64,000 nucleotides of DNA from Bacteroidales bacterium UBA4772 (GCA_002403305.1 DHHM01000023.1:62001-126000); one strand, 5' to 3'. Shown: positions 40,265 through 49,848, numbered from the stretch's first letter. Notes: generated by a model not told the origin, from the sequence alone. Translations and numbers: made by a program.

Positions 40265-41575
40265 GTGGAAATCACTGAAAAACTCACATACCGCAGGATT
40301 TTTCTGTTCTGGGGGCCGCTGGCTCTCACCTGGCTTATGATGGCCGTTGAGCAGCCGTTCCTTATTGCTTTTGTCGCAAGGCTGGCAGAAGCCAAGATCA
40401 ATCTTGCGGCTTTCGGAATCGCAGTATCCTTTGCCATGATCATTGAGGCCCCGATAATAATGCTGATGAGCGCATCCACTGCTCTTGTCACGGGACGGCA
40501 CTCCTACCTGAAACTGAAAAGATTCACGGATATCCTGAATGCCGGCATCACCGGCGTACAGCTTGTCATACTGATCCTGCCCGTGTTCAGGTTCATCGTT
40601 ACCGAGCTCATGGGAGTGCCGGAAGATGTCGCCATGCTGGCCCACATCGCATTGGTTATTTTCCTTCCATGGGCTGCTTCTATCGGTTACAGGAGGTTTT
40701 ACCAGGGGATCCTGATCAGGCATAACCTTACTAGGCGGGTGACATACGGGACTATGGTCAGGCTGCTGGTCATAGTATTAATGGGACTGATACTCTATTC
40801 TGCAGGAATAAACGGGGCATATGTCGGTGCCGGGGCTATGTCGCTGGCGGTCATATCAGAAGCAATAGCATCCAGGATGATGGCCTCGGCGACGCTGAAG
40901 AAACTCCTGCAGACCGAAGACACCGAGAACGGTCATATGGGTCTCAGATCGATCACCAGGTTCTACTACCCACTGGCGCTCACCTCAATACTGTCTCTCG
41001 GGGTGCATCCCTTTGTTACATTCTTCCTCGGAAGGAGCTATATGGCAGTGGAGTCGCTGGCAGTACTTCCGGTTGTAAGTTCGCTGGTGTTCATCTTCAG
41101 GAGCATGGGACTGTCATACCAGGAGGTAAATATTGCTCTTATAGGGCGGGAGAAACAGAATTACAGGCTGTTAAGGAATTATGCACTCTACCTTGGAATC
41201 ATAGTAACGGTACTGGTCACCCTGCTGGCATTCACCCCTCTGGCCGATCTGTGGTTCATAAACGTATCGGGTCTCAGCCAGGAGCTTGCCGATTTATCAT
41301 ATCTGCCGCTTCAGATAATGATCCTTTTGCCGGCACTGACAGTTCTTCTGAACTTCCAGAGGTCGCTGCTTGTAATCAACGGCACCACGGGCCCGATATC
41401 CCAAGCTACGGCAGTGGAGCTCATCTCCATAATAATAGTGTTGCTTGTATGTGTGGTATTCCTTAACATGGCAGGTGTGGTTGCTGCCGCTATCGCATTT
41501 ACCTTCGGCAAGTGCATGTCAACACTTTACCTGGTGCCCAGGCAGGCGGCTGCTGTAAAGGGATGGCAACCGTAA
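40265..41575 (+). CDS. Polytopic membrane protein, MATE/ANKH-like flippase or exporter
   Basis: About 436 residues with roughly 12 hydrophobic helices and a repeat of the first half in the second (FFLGRSYMAVES after a long loop), the build of the MOP superfamily. FWGPLALTWLMMAVEQPF and RFYYPLALTSILSLGVHP are similar to segments of the ANKH family. The GTG at 40265 fits the protein start best; the TTG at 40247 lies inside an exact TATATTTG element (40243-40250), so it is more likely promoter. Substrate unknown. The 147-base gap upstream of 40247 has no gene. Confidence 0.65.
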   Translation: MEITEKLTYRRIFLFWGPLALTWLMMAVEQPFLIAFVARLAEAKINLAAFGIAVSFAMIIEAPIIMLMSASTALVTGRHSYLKLKRFTDILNAGITGVQLVILILPVFRFIVTELMGVPEDVAMLAHIALVIFLPWAASIGYRRFYQGILIRHNLTRRVTYGTMVRLLVIVLMGLILYSAGINGAYVGAGAMSLAVISEAIASRMMASATLKKLLQTEDTENGHMGLRSITRFYYPLALTSILSLGVHPFVTFFLGRSYMAVESLAVLPVVSSLVFIFRSMGLSYQEVNIALIGREKQNYRLLRNYALYLGIIVTVLVTLLAFTPLADLWFINVSGLSQELADLSYLPLQIMILLPALTVLLNFQRSLLVINGTTGPISQATAVELISIIIVLLVCVVFLNMAGVVAAAIAFTFGKCMSTLYLVPRQAAAVKGWQP

Positions 41576-41692
41576 CCTCCCCCTGACCCGCACGGTGGTC
41601 TGATACCAGGGAGGATTCATGGTGATGCGGATCATGTAACCTCGCATAGTAATCAGGACAGTCCCGCTCCACCCGGACCTTAAGCCGTCGTA

Positions 41693-42109
41693 TTACTCTC
41701 CGATGATTTTTACCAGAATCCTTTTGCGGCGCTTGCCGTCATATTCGCCGTAGAAGATCTGCTCCCAGGGGCCGAAGTCGAGTCTTCCCTCGGTTATGGC
41801 TACGACCACCTCACGACCCATCAGCTGACGCTTCATATGAGCATCGGCATTATCCTCAAAGCCGTTATGCCTGTACTGAGAGTGAGGTTTCTCCGGCGCC
41901 AGCTTCTCAAGCCACACCTCGAAATCATGATGCAGTCCGCTCTCGTCATCATTGATGAATACCGAGCTGGTTATGTGCATCGCGTTAACCAGTACAAGCC
42001 CCTCCCTGATACCGCTGGCGGCCAGGCACTGTTCCACCTGGGGGGTTATGTTTATATAGTCTCTCCTGTTCGGGGTCTCAACCCACAGCTCTTTCCTGTA
42101 CGATTTCAT
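41693..42109 (-). CDS. yjbQ: YjbQ family protein
   Basis: A 138-residue UPF0047/YjbQ protein with LVLVNAMHITSSVFINDDES, HDFEVWLEKLAP, YRHNGFEDNADAHMKRQLMG and EGRLDFGPWEQIFYGEYDG, the conserved His- and Asp-containing segments of the family. Members have been linked to thiamine-phosphate synthase activity but their real role is unsettled. It is the last gene of the rfb-pgm operon, overlapping pgm by four bases. Confidence 0.9.
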   Translation of the reverse strand: MKSYRKELWVETPNRRDYINITPQVEQCLAASGIREGLVLVNAMHITSSVFINDDESGLHHDFEVWLEKLAPEKPHSQYRHNGFEDNADAHMKRQLMGREVVVAITEGRLDFGPWEQIFYGEYDGKRRKRILVKIIGE

Positions 42110-43839
42110 AGCCTCATATCACTTATTACACTGTCTATCCTTTTCTCCAGTCCCTGCCACAGCTCTTCAAACCGGGATACATCATTCATCTCAGTGTTGG
42201 CACTGAAATAGAACTTTATCTTCGGCTCGGTGCCGGAGGGACGGACAGATATCTTTGTTCCGTCGGCCAGGAAGAACTGCAGTACGTTAGACTTCTCCAT
42301 GCGGAGGGGAGTCTTCTCTCCTGTGACAAGGTCAGTTGATGTCAGTGACAGGTAGTCGTTGTACATGATCACTTTGCTGCCGGCTATCTCCTTCGGCAGG
42401 CTGTTGCGAAATCCTTCCATCATACCCTTTATCTCTGCCGCACCCTCAGCGCCTTTCCTGACAACATTAACCAGCTTCTCGCGGTAGAGGCCGTACTCTG
42501 CATAGATGTCGAGCAACAGCTCCCACAGCGACTTCCCGTTATCACTTGCCCAGGCAGCAGCTTCGGCAATAAGGGTGATGGCTGATACGCCGTCCTTGTC
42601 GCGCACATAGTCGCCGGCCAGATATCCGAAGCTCTCCTCGCCTCCGCCGATATATTTCTCCTTCCCCTCGAGATCGCGCATCAGCTCGGCAAAGAACTTG
42701 AAGCCTGTAAGTACCTTGTACGACTTCACCCCGTTTCTGCCTGCTATGCTCCCCAGAAGGTCGGACGAGACAATGGTATATATAATGTATTCATTGCCTT
42801 TGAGCTCTCCGTTCTGCTTTTTCTGAGAAATAATGTACCAGGTGAGAAGTGCCCCGGTCTGGTTTCCGTTGAGCAGTATAAATTCGCCGGAGGGTTTTCT
42901 TACTGCCACACCCAGGCGGTCGCCGTCGGGGTCTGTGGCCATGACCAGGTCGGCCCCCTTCTCCCCGGCAAGCGCCACAGCCATGGAGAGCGCGTCGGGT
43001 TCTTCAGGGTTGGGGGAACGGACCGTGGGGAAGTTACCGTCGGGCACCGACTGCTCCTTCACTGTGTGTACATTGGTAAAGCCGTACATTGCAAGTGCCT
43101 CGGGGACAATCTTGTAACCGGTTCCGTGCAGCGGCGTATAGACTATCCCGATGTCATGATGGCGTCTGATCACATCGGGATTGATGCTGAGAGACTTTAC
43201 TGCGTCGAGGTATTTTTTATCTGTCTCCTCACCAAGCATGATGATCCGTGATTCATCGCCGCCTGTTTTGATCTCGCTCACGGATCTGATAGTGCGGACC
43301 TCCTCGATAATGCCTTTGTCATGGGGCGAGACCACCTGTCCGCCGTCATTCCATGACACCTTGTAGCCGTTATACTCCTTCGGGTTGTGTGAGGCGGTGA
43401 TGTTGACCCCGCCGTCGCACCCGTAGAGTCGTATGGCGTATGAGAGTTCAGGTGTTGGCCTGAGTGACTCGAAGAGATATGCGGTAAATCCGTTGGCGGT
43501 GAAGATATCAGCTGCCACCCTGGCGAAGTAACCGCTGTTGTTGCGGCAGTCGTGGGCGATAGCCACCTTGATTGCTGAGGGCTTGGCGGCATGGTTCTTT
43601 AGATAGTTTGCAAAACCCTGGGTAGCCATGCCGAGGGTATAGCGGTTCATCCTGTTGGTGCCGGCGCCCATGATACCTCGTAGCCCGCCGGTGCCGAACT
43701 CAAGATCCTGGTAGAAGGCATCGATGAGCCCCTTTTCATCATTGTCGAGCAGGTTTTTTACCTCCTTGCGTGTGGGTTCGTCAAACTCCTCACCAAGCCA
43801 GGATGTGGCTTTTTTCCTGATTTCGTCTATATTGATCAT
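42106..43839 (-). CDS. Phosphoglucomutase/phosphomannomutase
   Basis: A 577-residue alpha-D-phosphohexomutase. The phosphoserine loop is NITASHNPKEYNGYKVSW, the metal-binding loop DPDGDRLGVAV, the sugar-binding loop GGEESFGYLAGD and the phosphate-binding loop VRPSGTEPKIKFY. It interconverts glucose-6- and glucose-1-phosphate (or mannose forms), giving the substrate of RfbA in the same operon. Its start overlaps rfbD by four bases. Confidence 0.93.
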   Translation of the reverse strand: MINIDEIRKKATSWLGEEFDEPTRKEVKNLLDNDEKGLIDAFYQDLEFGTGGLRGIMGAGTNRMNRYTLGMATQGFANYLKNHAAKPSAIKVAIAHDCRNNSGYFARVAADIFTANGFTAYLFESLRPTPELSYAIRLYGCDGGVNITASHNPKEYNGYKVSWNDGGQVVSPHDKGIIEEVRTIRSVSEIKTGGDESRIIMLGEETDKKYLDAVKSLSINPDVIRRHHDIGIVYTPLHGTGYKIVPEALAMYGFTNVHTVKEQSVPDGNFPTVRSPNPEEPDALSMAVALAGEKGADLVMATDPDGDRLGVAVRKPSGEFILLNGNQTGALLTWYIISQKKQNGELKGNEYIIYTIVSSDLLGSIAGRNGVKSYKVLTGFKFFAELMRDLEGKEKYIGGGEESFGYLAGDYVRDKDGVSAITLIAEAAAWASDNGKSLWELLLDIYAEYGLYREKLVNVVRKGAEGAAEIKGMMEGFRNSLPKEIAGSKVIMYNDYLSLTSTDLVTGEKTPLRMEKSNVLQFFLADGTKISVRPSGTEPKIKFYFSANTEMNDVSRFEELWQGLEKRIDSVISDMRL

Positions 43840-44708
43840 ATTCGGTTGATTTTTGTGATGCAGTTGTTTAGGCTGGTGCGCCAGTGAGGTATGGTAAGAT
43901 TGTAATGTTCCCTGATCTTGCTTTTATCGAGTACGCTGTAGGCCGGTCGCCTGACCTTTGACAAAAACCGGGAGCTCCTCACCGGTATTACCCTGCAGTC
44001 CGAGCCGGCGGCCGCCACTATCTCGGTTGCCAGGTCATACCAGCTGCAGACCCCTTCGTTAGAATAGTTGAAGATGCCGGGCACGAAGAGGTGCCTGTTC
44101 TGGATGACGCCACTGATTATATCAAGTATTGCAGCGGCCAGGTCAGCCGCATATGTGGGTGAGCCTGCCTGGTCAAACACCACGCTGATGCTCTCTTCCG
44201 ACCCGGCCTTACGCAATATGGTTCGGACAAAATTGCTGCCATAGGAGGAGTAGAGCCAGGAGGTGCGGATGATAAGTGTATGAGGCCATCCCATGGCTGC
44301 CCTCTCGCCGGCAAGCTTGCTGCGGCCGTAGCCTGAGACCGGAGAGGGTGGATCATCCTCGGACCAGGGCACCGGGCTGCTGCCGTCAAAGACGTAATCG
44401 GTCGATATCTGTATCAGCCTGCAGTCGGTTCCCGGGAGGGCACTGACGATATTTTCAACACCCCTGCCGTTGATAAGTGTTGCAGCCTCCTCTTCATCCT
44501 CGGCCCTGTCCACGGCTGTCCATGCCGCGCAGTTGACTATCCATGAGGGGGCCTGCTCAGTGATGAATGAAGATGTCGCATCACGATTGGTGATATCGAG
44601 CTCCTGCACGTCGGTAAAGACGAAATTATAGCCGCTATAGCGGGCAGATCTCTCTCTGATCTCGCTGCCGAGCTGTCCGGATGCACCGGTCACCAGGATG
44701 GTTGTCAT
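43836..44708 (-). CDS. rfbD: dTDP-4-dehydrorhamnose reductase
   Basis: A 290-residue short-chain-type reductase: NAD(P)-binding ILVTGASGQLGSEI, QISTDYVFDG, active-site YGRSKLAGE and RTSWLYSSYG. It makes the last step to dTDP-L-rhamnose. It overlaps both rfbC and pgm by four bases. Confidence 0.93.
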   Translation of the reverse strand: MTTILVTGASGQLGSEIRERSARYSGYNFVFTDVQELDITNRDATSSFITEQAPSWIVNCAAWTAVDRAEDEEEAATLINGRGVENIVSALPGTDCRLIQISTDYVFDGSSPVPWSEDDPPSPVSGYGRSKLAGERAAMGWPHTLIIRTSWLYSSYGSNFVRTILRKAGSEESISVVFDQAGSPTYAADLAAAILDIISGVIQNRHLFVPGIFNYSNEGVCSWYDLATEIVAAAGSDCRVIPVRSSRFLSKVRRPAYSVLDKSKIREHYNLTIPHWRTSLNNCITKINRI

Positions 44709-45265
44709 TCACTAAAGATAAAGTTTGTTTTGATATCCCTGAAAAGCGGTTGACTTAAATCTTTGGGGCTGATTATCTCATTGCCCTTTTCTATCATCCA
44801 GTTTATGCCCAGGGCGGGGTCCATGACGTTTATGCCCCGCTCATGAGCCACAGAATAGTTAGTGTCGCACTTGTACAGAACGATGGCCTTTTCGCTCAGC
44901 ACCGAGAAGCCGTGTGCGAAACCCTTGGGTATCAGGAACTGCAGCTTCTTTTCCGAGTCAATGATTAGTCCGTACCACTTTCCGAAGGTGGGGGAGCCTC
45001 TGCGGAGGTCAAGGGCCACATCGTAGATGCGTCCTTCGATGACCCTTATCAGTTTTGCCTGAGCAAACGGATCTTCCTGGTAGTGCAGTCCGCGTATGAC
45101 GCCTGCCGAAGAGCTTGATTCGTTATCCTGTACCGGTTCGTAGACCACCCCGTTGTCGCTGAATTTGCGTTTGTTATAACTCTCGAAGAAGTAGCCGCGC
45201 GGATCGTTGAAGACATCAGGCTCAATGATCAGGAGACCGGGGAATTCAGTTCTGTGTACCCTCAT
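44705..45265 (-). CDS. rfbC: dTDP-4-dehydrorhamnose 3,5-epimerase
   Basis: A 186-residue cupin epimerase: FNDPRGYFFESYNKRKF, QDNESSSSAGVIRGLHYQ, the catalytic His in GLHYQ, and KGFAHGFSVLSEKAIVLYKC. Normal length. It overlaps rfbD by four bases. Confidence 0.94.
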   Translation of the reverse strand: MRVHRTEFPGLLIIEPDVFNDPRGYFFESYNKRKFSDNGVVYEPVQDNESSSSAGVIRGLHYQEDPFAQAKLIRVIEGRIYDVALDLRRGSPTFGKWYGLIIDSEKKLQFLIPKGFAHGFSVLSEKAIVLYKCDTNYSVAHERGINVMDPALGINWMIEKGNEIISPKDLSQPLFRDIKTNFIFSE

Positions 45266-45266
45266 C

Positions 45267-46139
45267 TCAGTTCTGGTCGTTTGCCATTTTAAGCAGGTAC
45301 TGGCCGTACTGGCTCTTTGCCAGGGGTCTGGCCAGCTCCAGCAGCCGCTCTTTGGTGATGAAGCCGCTCTTGTAGGCTATCTCCTCGATGCAGGAGGCAC
45401 TCAGTCCCTGTCTCTGCTCAAGGGTTGCTATGAAGTTGGACGCCTGCAGCAGGCTGTCGAAGGTGCCGGTGTCAAGCCATGCTATCCCGCGTCCCAGGAG
45501 TTTTACCTCCAGCAGACCCTCTTCAAGATAGAGCCTGTTGAGGTCTGTTATCTCCAGCTCGCCTCGTGGGGAGGGCTTCAGGCCGCGGGCCCGTGATGCC
45601 ACGGTGTTGTCATAGAAGTAAAGTCCGGTTACGGCATAGTTTGATTTCGGCTTCTGCGGTTTCTCCTCAATGCTTACCGCCCTGTAGCAGTCATCGAATT
45701 CGACGACGCCGTAGCGTTCCGGGTCGTTAACGGCATATCCGAAAACCGCAGCACCCTTTTTCAGGGTAGCTGCCTCCCTCAGAATCGTACCGAATCCATG
45801 CCCGTAGAAGATATTGTCGCCAAGGATCATGCATACGTTGTCGCTGCCGATAAAATCCTCACCGATGATAAATGCCTGTGCCAGCCCGTCGGGTGAGGGC
45901 TGCTCCCGATACGAGAACTGCATGCCCAGCCCGGAGCCGTCGCCCAGCAGGGAGCGGAAGCTCGGAAGGTCGCGAGGTGTGGAAATAAGCAGAACATCCC
46001 GTATCCCGGCCAGCATCAGCGCCGAGAGCGGGTAATATATCATCGGCTTGTCATAGACGGGCAGCAGCTGCTTGGAGACGGCCTCGGTAATGGGGTGAAG
46101 CCGTGTGCCGGCGCCGCCGGCAAGAATAATCCCCTTCAT
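45267..46139 (-). CDS. rfbA: Glucose-1-phosphate thymidylyltransferase
   Basis: A 290-residue enzyme making dTDP-glucose: LAGGAGTRLHPITEAVSKQL, VYDKPMIYYPLS, LGDNIFYGHG and IAWLDTGTFDSLLQAS. First gene of a leftward operon rfbA-rfbC-rfbD-pgm-yjbQ. The 4,6-dehydratase rfbB is not in the window. One base separates it from rfbC. Confidence 0.95.
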   Translation of the reverse strand: MKGIILAGGAGTRLHPITEAVSKQLLPVYDKPMIYYPLSALMLAGIRDVLLISTPRDLPSFRSLLGDGSGLGMQFSYREQPSPDGLAQAFIIGEDFIGSDNVCMILGDNIFYGHGFGTILREAATLKKGAAVFGYAVNDPERYGVVEFDDCYRAVSIEEKPQKPKSNYAVTGLYFYDNTVASRARGLKPSPRGELEITDLNRLYLEEGLLEVKLLGRGIAWLDTGTFDSLLQASNFIATLEQRQGLSASCIEEIAYKSGFITKERLLELARPLAKSQYGQYLLKMANDQN

Positions 46140-46166
46140 CAGTAAAATATTTAGTTATACAAAAGA

Positions 46167-46174
46167 CAAAAATA
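46167..46174 (-). promoter_or_regulatory. Candidate -7 element for the rfb operon
   Basis: Read leftward, TATTTTTG is an exact TAnnTTTG match 27 bases before the rfbA ATG; no upstream TTG at a proper distance. Confidence 0.4.
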
Positions 46175-46256
46175 GAAAAAAGGAGCAATCGGAACGTTGA
46201 ACGTCCGTCATAGGATCGTGTTAATTCTTAACGTCTGAAAATCTGCTTATTGTTCA

Positions 46257-46285
46257 TTTGCTAAATAAAAAATTTGCTATCTTTG
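46257..46285 (+). promoter_or_regulatory. rpsA promoter
   Basis: TTTG (46257-46260) and an exact TATCTTTG (46278-46285), 17 bases apart, match the Bacteroidota consensus; transcription would start near 46292, giving a leader of about 50 bases. Confidence 0.75.
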
Positions 46286-46343
46286 CAAGCAATTTTTAAA
46301 CAACATAATGTCTAACTTATTAATTGTCAACTAATTTATTAAA

Positions 46344-48527
46344 ATGAGTGAAAACAAGGAAAAGGTCGAAAACATCGATAATGAAGACCTTAAAGTAACA
46401 GAGAACGGAGCTGAGAATAAGGCCACTGAAGAGGCTGCCGCAGAATCAACCACCGAAGAGGCTGCTGCAGAATCAACCACTGAAGAGGCTGCAGAATCAA
46501 CCACCGAAGAGGCTGCCGCAGAATCAACCACTGAAGAGGCTGCCGCAGAATCAACAACTGAAGAAGTTGCTGCAGAATCAACAACTGAAGAAGTTGCCGC
46601 AGAATCATCAACTGAAGAGGTAGTTACGGAGTCAGCAGGCGAGATGGTCGCCGAAGAAGAACCCATCCTGAAGGAAAAGAAAGAAAAGAAGGTGAAAGCT
46701 GGAGATGCGGAGGCTGCTGTAGCAGCGGCGGCAGCGGCAGCAACACCTGAAGAATTTGACTGGGACGCCTACGAAAAGGGAGGCTTCACGGCCCAGTCGA
46801 GCCGTGCAGACCAGGAGAAGCTCTACGAGGAGACTCTCTCAACAGTAGCTGTTGACGAGGTTGTCGAGGGCAAAGTCATCTCGATGAACAACCGCGAGGT
46901 GGTTATCAATATCGGACAGAAGTCCGAGGGTGTTGTCAGTCTGAACGAATTCCGCTACAATCCTGACCTCAAGGTAGGTGACATGGTGGAGGTTTATGTT
47001 GACAGCCAGGAAGACAAGAGGGGGCAGCTTGTTCTCTCACACAAGAAGGCCAGGGCTTACAACTCCTGGGACAGGGTCAACTCTGCCCTTGAAAACAATG
47101 AGATCATTACCGGTTACATCAAGTGCCGCACCAAGGGCGGTATGATTGTCGATGTCTTCGGCATAGAGTCGTTCCTGCCTGGTTCACAGATAGATGTCAA
47201 GCCCATACGCGACTATGATGTCTATGTGGGCAAGACCATGGAGTTCAAGGTTGTAAAGATCAATCAGGAGTTCAAGAACGTTGTTGTCTCGCACAAGGCT
47301 CTCATTGAGGCCGAGCTCGAGCAGCAGAAGAAGGAGATCATCTCCAAGCTTGAAAAGGGACAGGTACTGGAGGGTACTGTCAAGAACATCACCTCCTACG
47401 GTGTATTCATTGACCTCGGGGGCGTTGACGGACTCATTCACATCACCGATCTCTCATGGGGCAGGGTCAACCATCCCGAGGAGATCGTTCAGCTTGACCA
47501 GAAGCTGAATGTGGTTATACTTGACTTTGATGACGACAAGAAGAGGATAGCTCTCGGGCTGAAGCAACTTACGCCTCACCCTTGGGATTCGCTCAGTGAG
47601 ACACTCAAGGTAGGTGACACCGTCAAGGGTAAGGTGGTTGTGATGGCTGATTACGGTGCCTTTGTTGAGATTACCACCGGAGTGGAGGGTCTCATTCATG
47701 TCTCTGAGATGTCATGGTCGCAGCACCTTCGCAGTGCCCAGGAGTTTATGAAGGTGGGTGATGAGGTTGAAGCAGTGATACTCACTCTCGACCGTGAAGA
47801 GCGCAAGATGTCTCTCGGCATCAAGCAGCTCAAGCCCGACCCGTGGCAGAATATCGAACAGAAGTACAGCCTCAATTCACGCCATATGGCACGTGTCCGC
47901 AACTTCACCAACTTCGGCGTTTTTGTCGAGATCGAAGAGGGTGTCGACGGTCTGATCCACATCTCAGATCTCTCCTGGACCAAGAAGATCAAGCATCCGG
48001 CTGAGTTCACCTCCATTGATGCGGAGATCGAGGTTGTTGTGCTTGAGATCGACAAGGATAACAGAAGGCTCAGCCTTGGCCACAAACAGTTGGAGGAGAA
48101 TCCATGGGATGTGTTCGAGGATCTCTTTACCGTTGATTCGGTGCATGAGGGAACAATCATTGAGCTGTTTGACAAGGGAGCCATCATAGCTCTGCCTTAC
48201 GGTGTTGAAGGCTTTGCAACTCCCAAACACCTGGTAAAGGAGGACGGAACGGCAGCTGCCGCTGATGAGAAGCTCGATTTCAAGGTTATTGAGTTCAATA
48301 AGGGAGCCAAGAAGATCATCGTGTCGCACAGTCGTGTATATGAAGACGTCAAGAAGGGAACCGAGACCACATCAAGGAGGTCCGAAGCAGAAAATACCAG
48401 GAAGGCAACCCGCAAGATCAAGGCCGGTCTTGAGAAGACAACTCTCGGTGACATCAGCGAACTGGCGGCCCTGAAAGAAGAGATGGAAGAAAAAGAGGCT
48501 AAAAGTGTAGGTAAAAAGAAAAAATAA
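46344..48527 (+). CDS. rpsA: 30S ribosomal protein S1
   Basis: A 727-residue S1 with six S1/OB repeats, including VVEGKVISMNNREVVINIG, GQVLEGTVKNITSYGVFIDL, GLIHITDLSW, GLIHVSEMSW and GLIHISDLSW. It binds mRNA at the 30S subunit, important where ribosome binding sites are weak. The N-terminal 140 residues are an acidic extension with seven or eight tandem copies of a TEEAAAEST unit and an Ala run (AAVAAAAAAATPEE). Such acidic N-termini occur in Bacteroidota S1, but the exact repeats look lineage-specific. The C-terminal tail is Lys-rich. Confidence 0.93.
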   Translation: MSENKEKVENIDNEDLKVTENGAENKATEEAAAESTTEEAAAESTTEEAAESTTEEAAAESTTEEAAAESTTEEVAAESTTEEVAAESSTEEVVTESAGEMVAEEEPILKEKKEKKVKAGDAEAAVAAAAAAATPEEFDWDAYEKGGFTAQSSRADQEKLYEETLSTVAVDEVVEGKVISMNNREVVINIGQKSEGVVSLNEFRYNPDLKVGDMVEVYVDSQEDKRGQLVLSHKKARAYNSWDRVNSALENNEIITGYIKCRTKGGMIVDVFGIESFLPGSQIDVKPIRDYDVYVGKTMEFKVVKINQEFKNVVVSHKALIEAELEQQKKEIISKLEKGQVLEGTVKNITSYGVFIDLGGVDGLIHITDLSWGRVNHPEEIVQLDQKLNVVILDFDDDKKRIALGLKQLTPHPWDSLSETLKVGDTVKGKVVVMADYGAFVEITTGVEGLIHVSEMSWSQHLRSAQEFMKVGDEVEAVILTLDREERKMSLGIKQLKPDPWQNIEQKYSLNSRHMARVRNFTNFGVFVEIEEGVDGLIHISDLSWTKKIKHPAEFTSIDAEIEVVVLEIDKDNRRLSLGHKQLEENPWDVFEDLFTVDSVHEGTIIELFDKGAIIALPYGVEGFATPKHLVKEDGTAAAADEKLDFKVIEFNKGAKKIIVSHSRVYEDVKKGTETTSRRSEAENTRKATRKIKAGLEKTTLGDISELAALKEEMEEKEAKSVGKKKK
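46425..46631 (+). repeat. 27-bp coding tandem repeat in rpsA
   Basis: Seven units, six of 27 bases and one of 24, followed by a degenerate eighth. The units differ mostly at silent positions (GCC/GCT, ACC/ACT), and later units change GCT to GTT (Ala to Val). Confidence 0.85.
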
Positions 48528-48557
48528 CTTTACATTTAGTTGCCAAAATAATCAGCC

Positions 48558-48896
48558 ATGGACTTTAACATTGAGAACAAGAAACAGTGTACGGTTATCA
48601 GTATCGAGACTGAGAAACTCGATACCCATATTGCGCCCTCGCTCAAATCAGAACTGGTGCTTATCTCCGGTAAGGGAGAAAGGAATATCATTCTTGATCT
48701 TCAGAAATGTCAATATTGTGACTCATCGGGTCTGAGTGCCATACTGGTGGCCAACAGGCTCTGCAAGAATGCGGGTGGCACCTTTGTTCTGTGCGGCCTC
48801 AACGAGGCTGTAGAACGGCTGATAACCATATCGCAGCTTGACACTGTGCTTTCAATTACAGCAGATATAGAGGAGGCAGAGAAAATTATTTCCTGA
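48558..48896 (+). CDS. STAS domain protein (anti-sigma factor antagonist-like)
   Basis: A 112-residue stand-alone STAS domain; CQYCDSSGLSAILVAN carries the DSSG loop (Ser56/Ser57), where anti-anti-sigma factors are phosphorylated. Partner kinases are not adjacent. Its TGA overlaps the RNase Z start (TGATG). It may act in partner switching, possibly with the second STAS or Hpt protein at 61 kb. Confidence 0.85.
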   Translation: MDFNIENKKQCTVISIETEKLDTHIAPSLKSELVLISGKGERNIILDLQKCQYCDSSGLSAILVANRLCKNAGGTFVLCGLNEAVERLITISQLDTVLSITADIEEAEKIIS

Positions 48897-49825
48897 TGCC
48901 AGACGGCGACATGTCGTTCAGGCTTACCATATTGGGAACAAGTTCTGCTCTGCCGACCTCTGACCGATATCCTACCGCTCATGTGCTCAACGTGCATGAG
49001 CGGTTGTTTTTAATAGACTGTGGAGAAGGCACACAGATGCAGATGCGCAGGTACCGCATTCGTTTTGGAAGGATCAACCATATCTTTATCAGTCATCTTC
49101 ACGGCGACCACTTTTTCGGATTATACCCGCTCCTCTCCTCATTCAACCTGATGGGAAGGAAGACCCCGCTTCACCTCTATGCTCCTGAGCCTGTAGAGGA
49201 TCTGGTCTCCAGGCACCTCTCCGATTTTGACATTAACCTCGGCTTTGAGCTGGTGATACATGCCCTGGGGAGCCGTGAATGCACTCTGATTCTGAACGAC
49301 AAGAGGGTTGAAGTCTTCTGCTTCCCTCTCAGGCACCGTATACCCTCATACGGGTTTCTCTTCAGGGAGAAGAGGGCAGAGAGGAATATTATTCCCGAGA
49401 TGATAGGTAAACACAGTCTGTCGATTGCCGAAATAGGTCATCTCAAGCGGGGCGAGGATATCGTACGCGAAGGGGGTGAGGTGGTCAGTTGCGAATCCGT
49501 CACCATCCCTCCGCCGGAGCCCGTCTCGTATGCGTTCTGCAGTGACACTGCCTGGTTTCCGGAGCTGTCTGAGTATGTCAGGGGTGTTGACCTTCTATAT
49601 CATGAAGCTACCTTTGGTGACGATAATGAAGATCTGGCTCACAAAACAGGTCACTCCACGGCACGGCATGCAGCTACCGTGGCTCGCGATGCGGGGGTGA
49701 AGAAGCTCGTGATAGGCCATTTCTCGGCTCGCTATAAAACGGCAGATATTCTGGAGGAGGAGGCCCGTCAGGTCTTTTCAGCAACAGAGGCAGCCCGCGA
49801 AGGGACCTCTTATATCGTTGGCTGA
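48896..49825 (+). CDS. rnz: Ribonuclease Z
   Basis: A 309-residue metallo-beta-lactamase-fold tRNA 3'-endonuclease. Metal ligands are in HLHGDHFFGLYPLL, with SDTAW, HEATFGDDNEDLAHKTGHST and VIGHFSARY. It trims tRNA 3' tails; CCA is not encoded in the tRNA-Asp of this window, which fits use of RNase Z. Coupled to the STAS gene. Confidence 0.93.
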   Translation: MPDGDMSFRLTILGTSSALPTSDRYPTAHVLNVHERLFLIDCGEGTQMQMRRYRIRFGRINHIFISHLHGDHFFGLYPLLSSFNLMGRKTPLHLYAPEPVEDLVSRHLSDFDINLGFELVIHALGSRECTLILNDKRVEVFCFPLRHRIPSYGFLFREKRAERNIIPEMIGKHSLSIAEIGHLKRGEDIVREGGEVVSCESVTIPPPEPVSYAFCSDTAWFPELSEYVRGVDLLYHEATFGDDNEDLAHKTGHSTARHAATVARDAGVKKLVIGHFSARYKTADILEEEARQVFSATEAAREGTSYIVG

Positions 49826-49848
49826 TGGAATGTAAAGCTCAGATTGAT

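Noticed and set aside
46331..46666. Leftward frame with Ser/Val repeats opposite rpsA
   Set aside because: It is the mirror of the coding repeat in rpsA, which is clearly the real gene.
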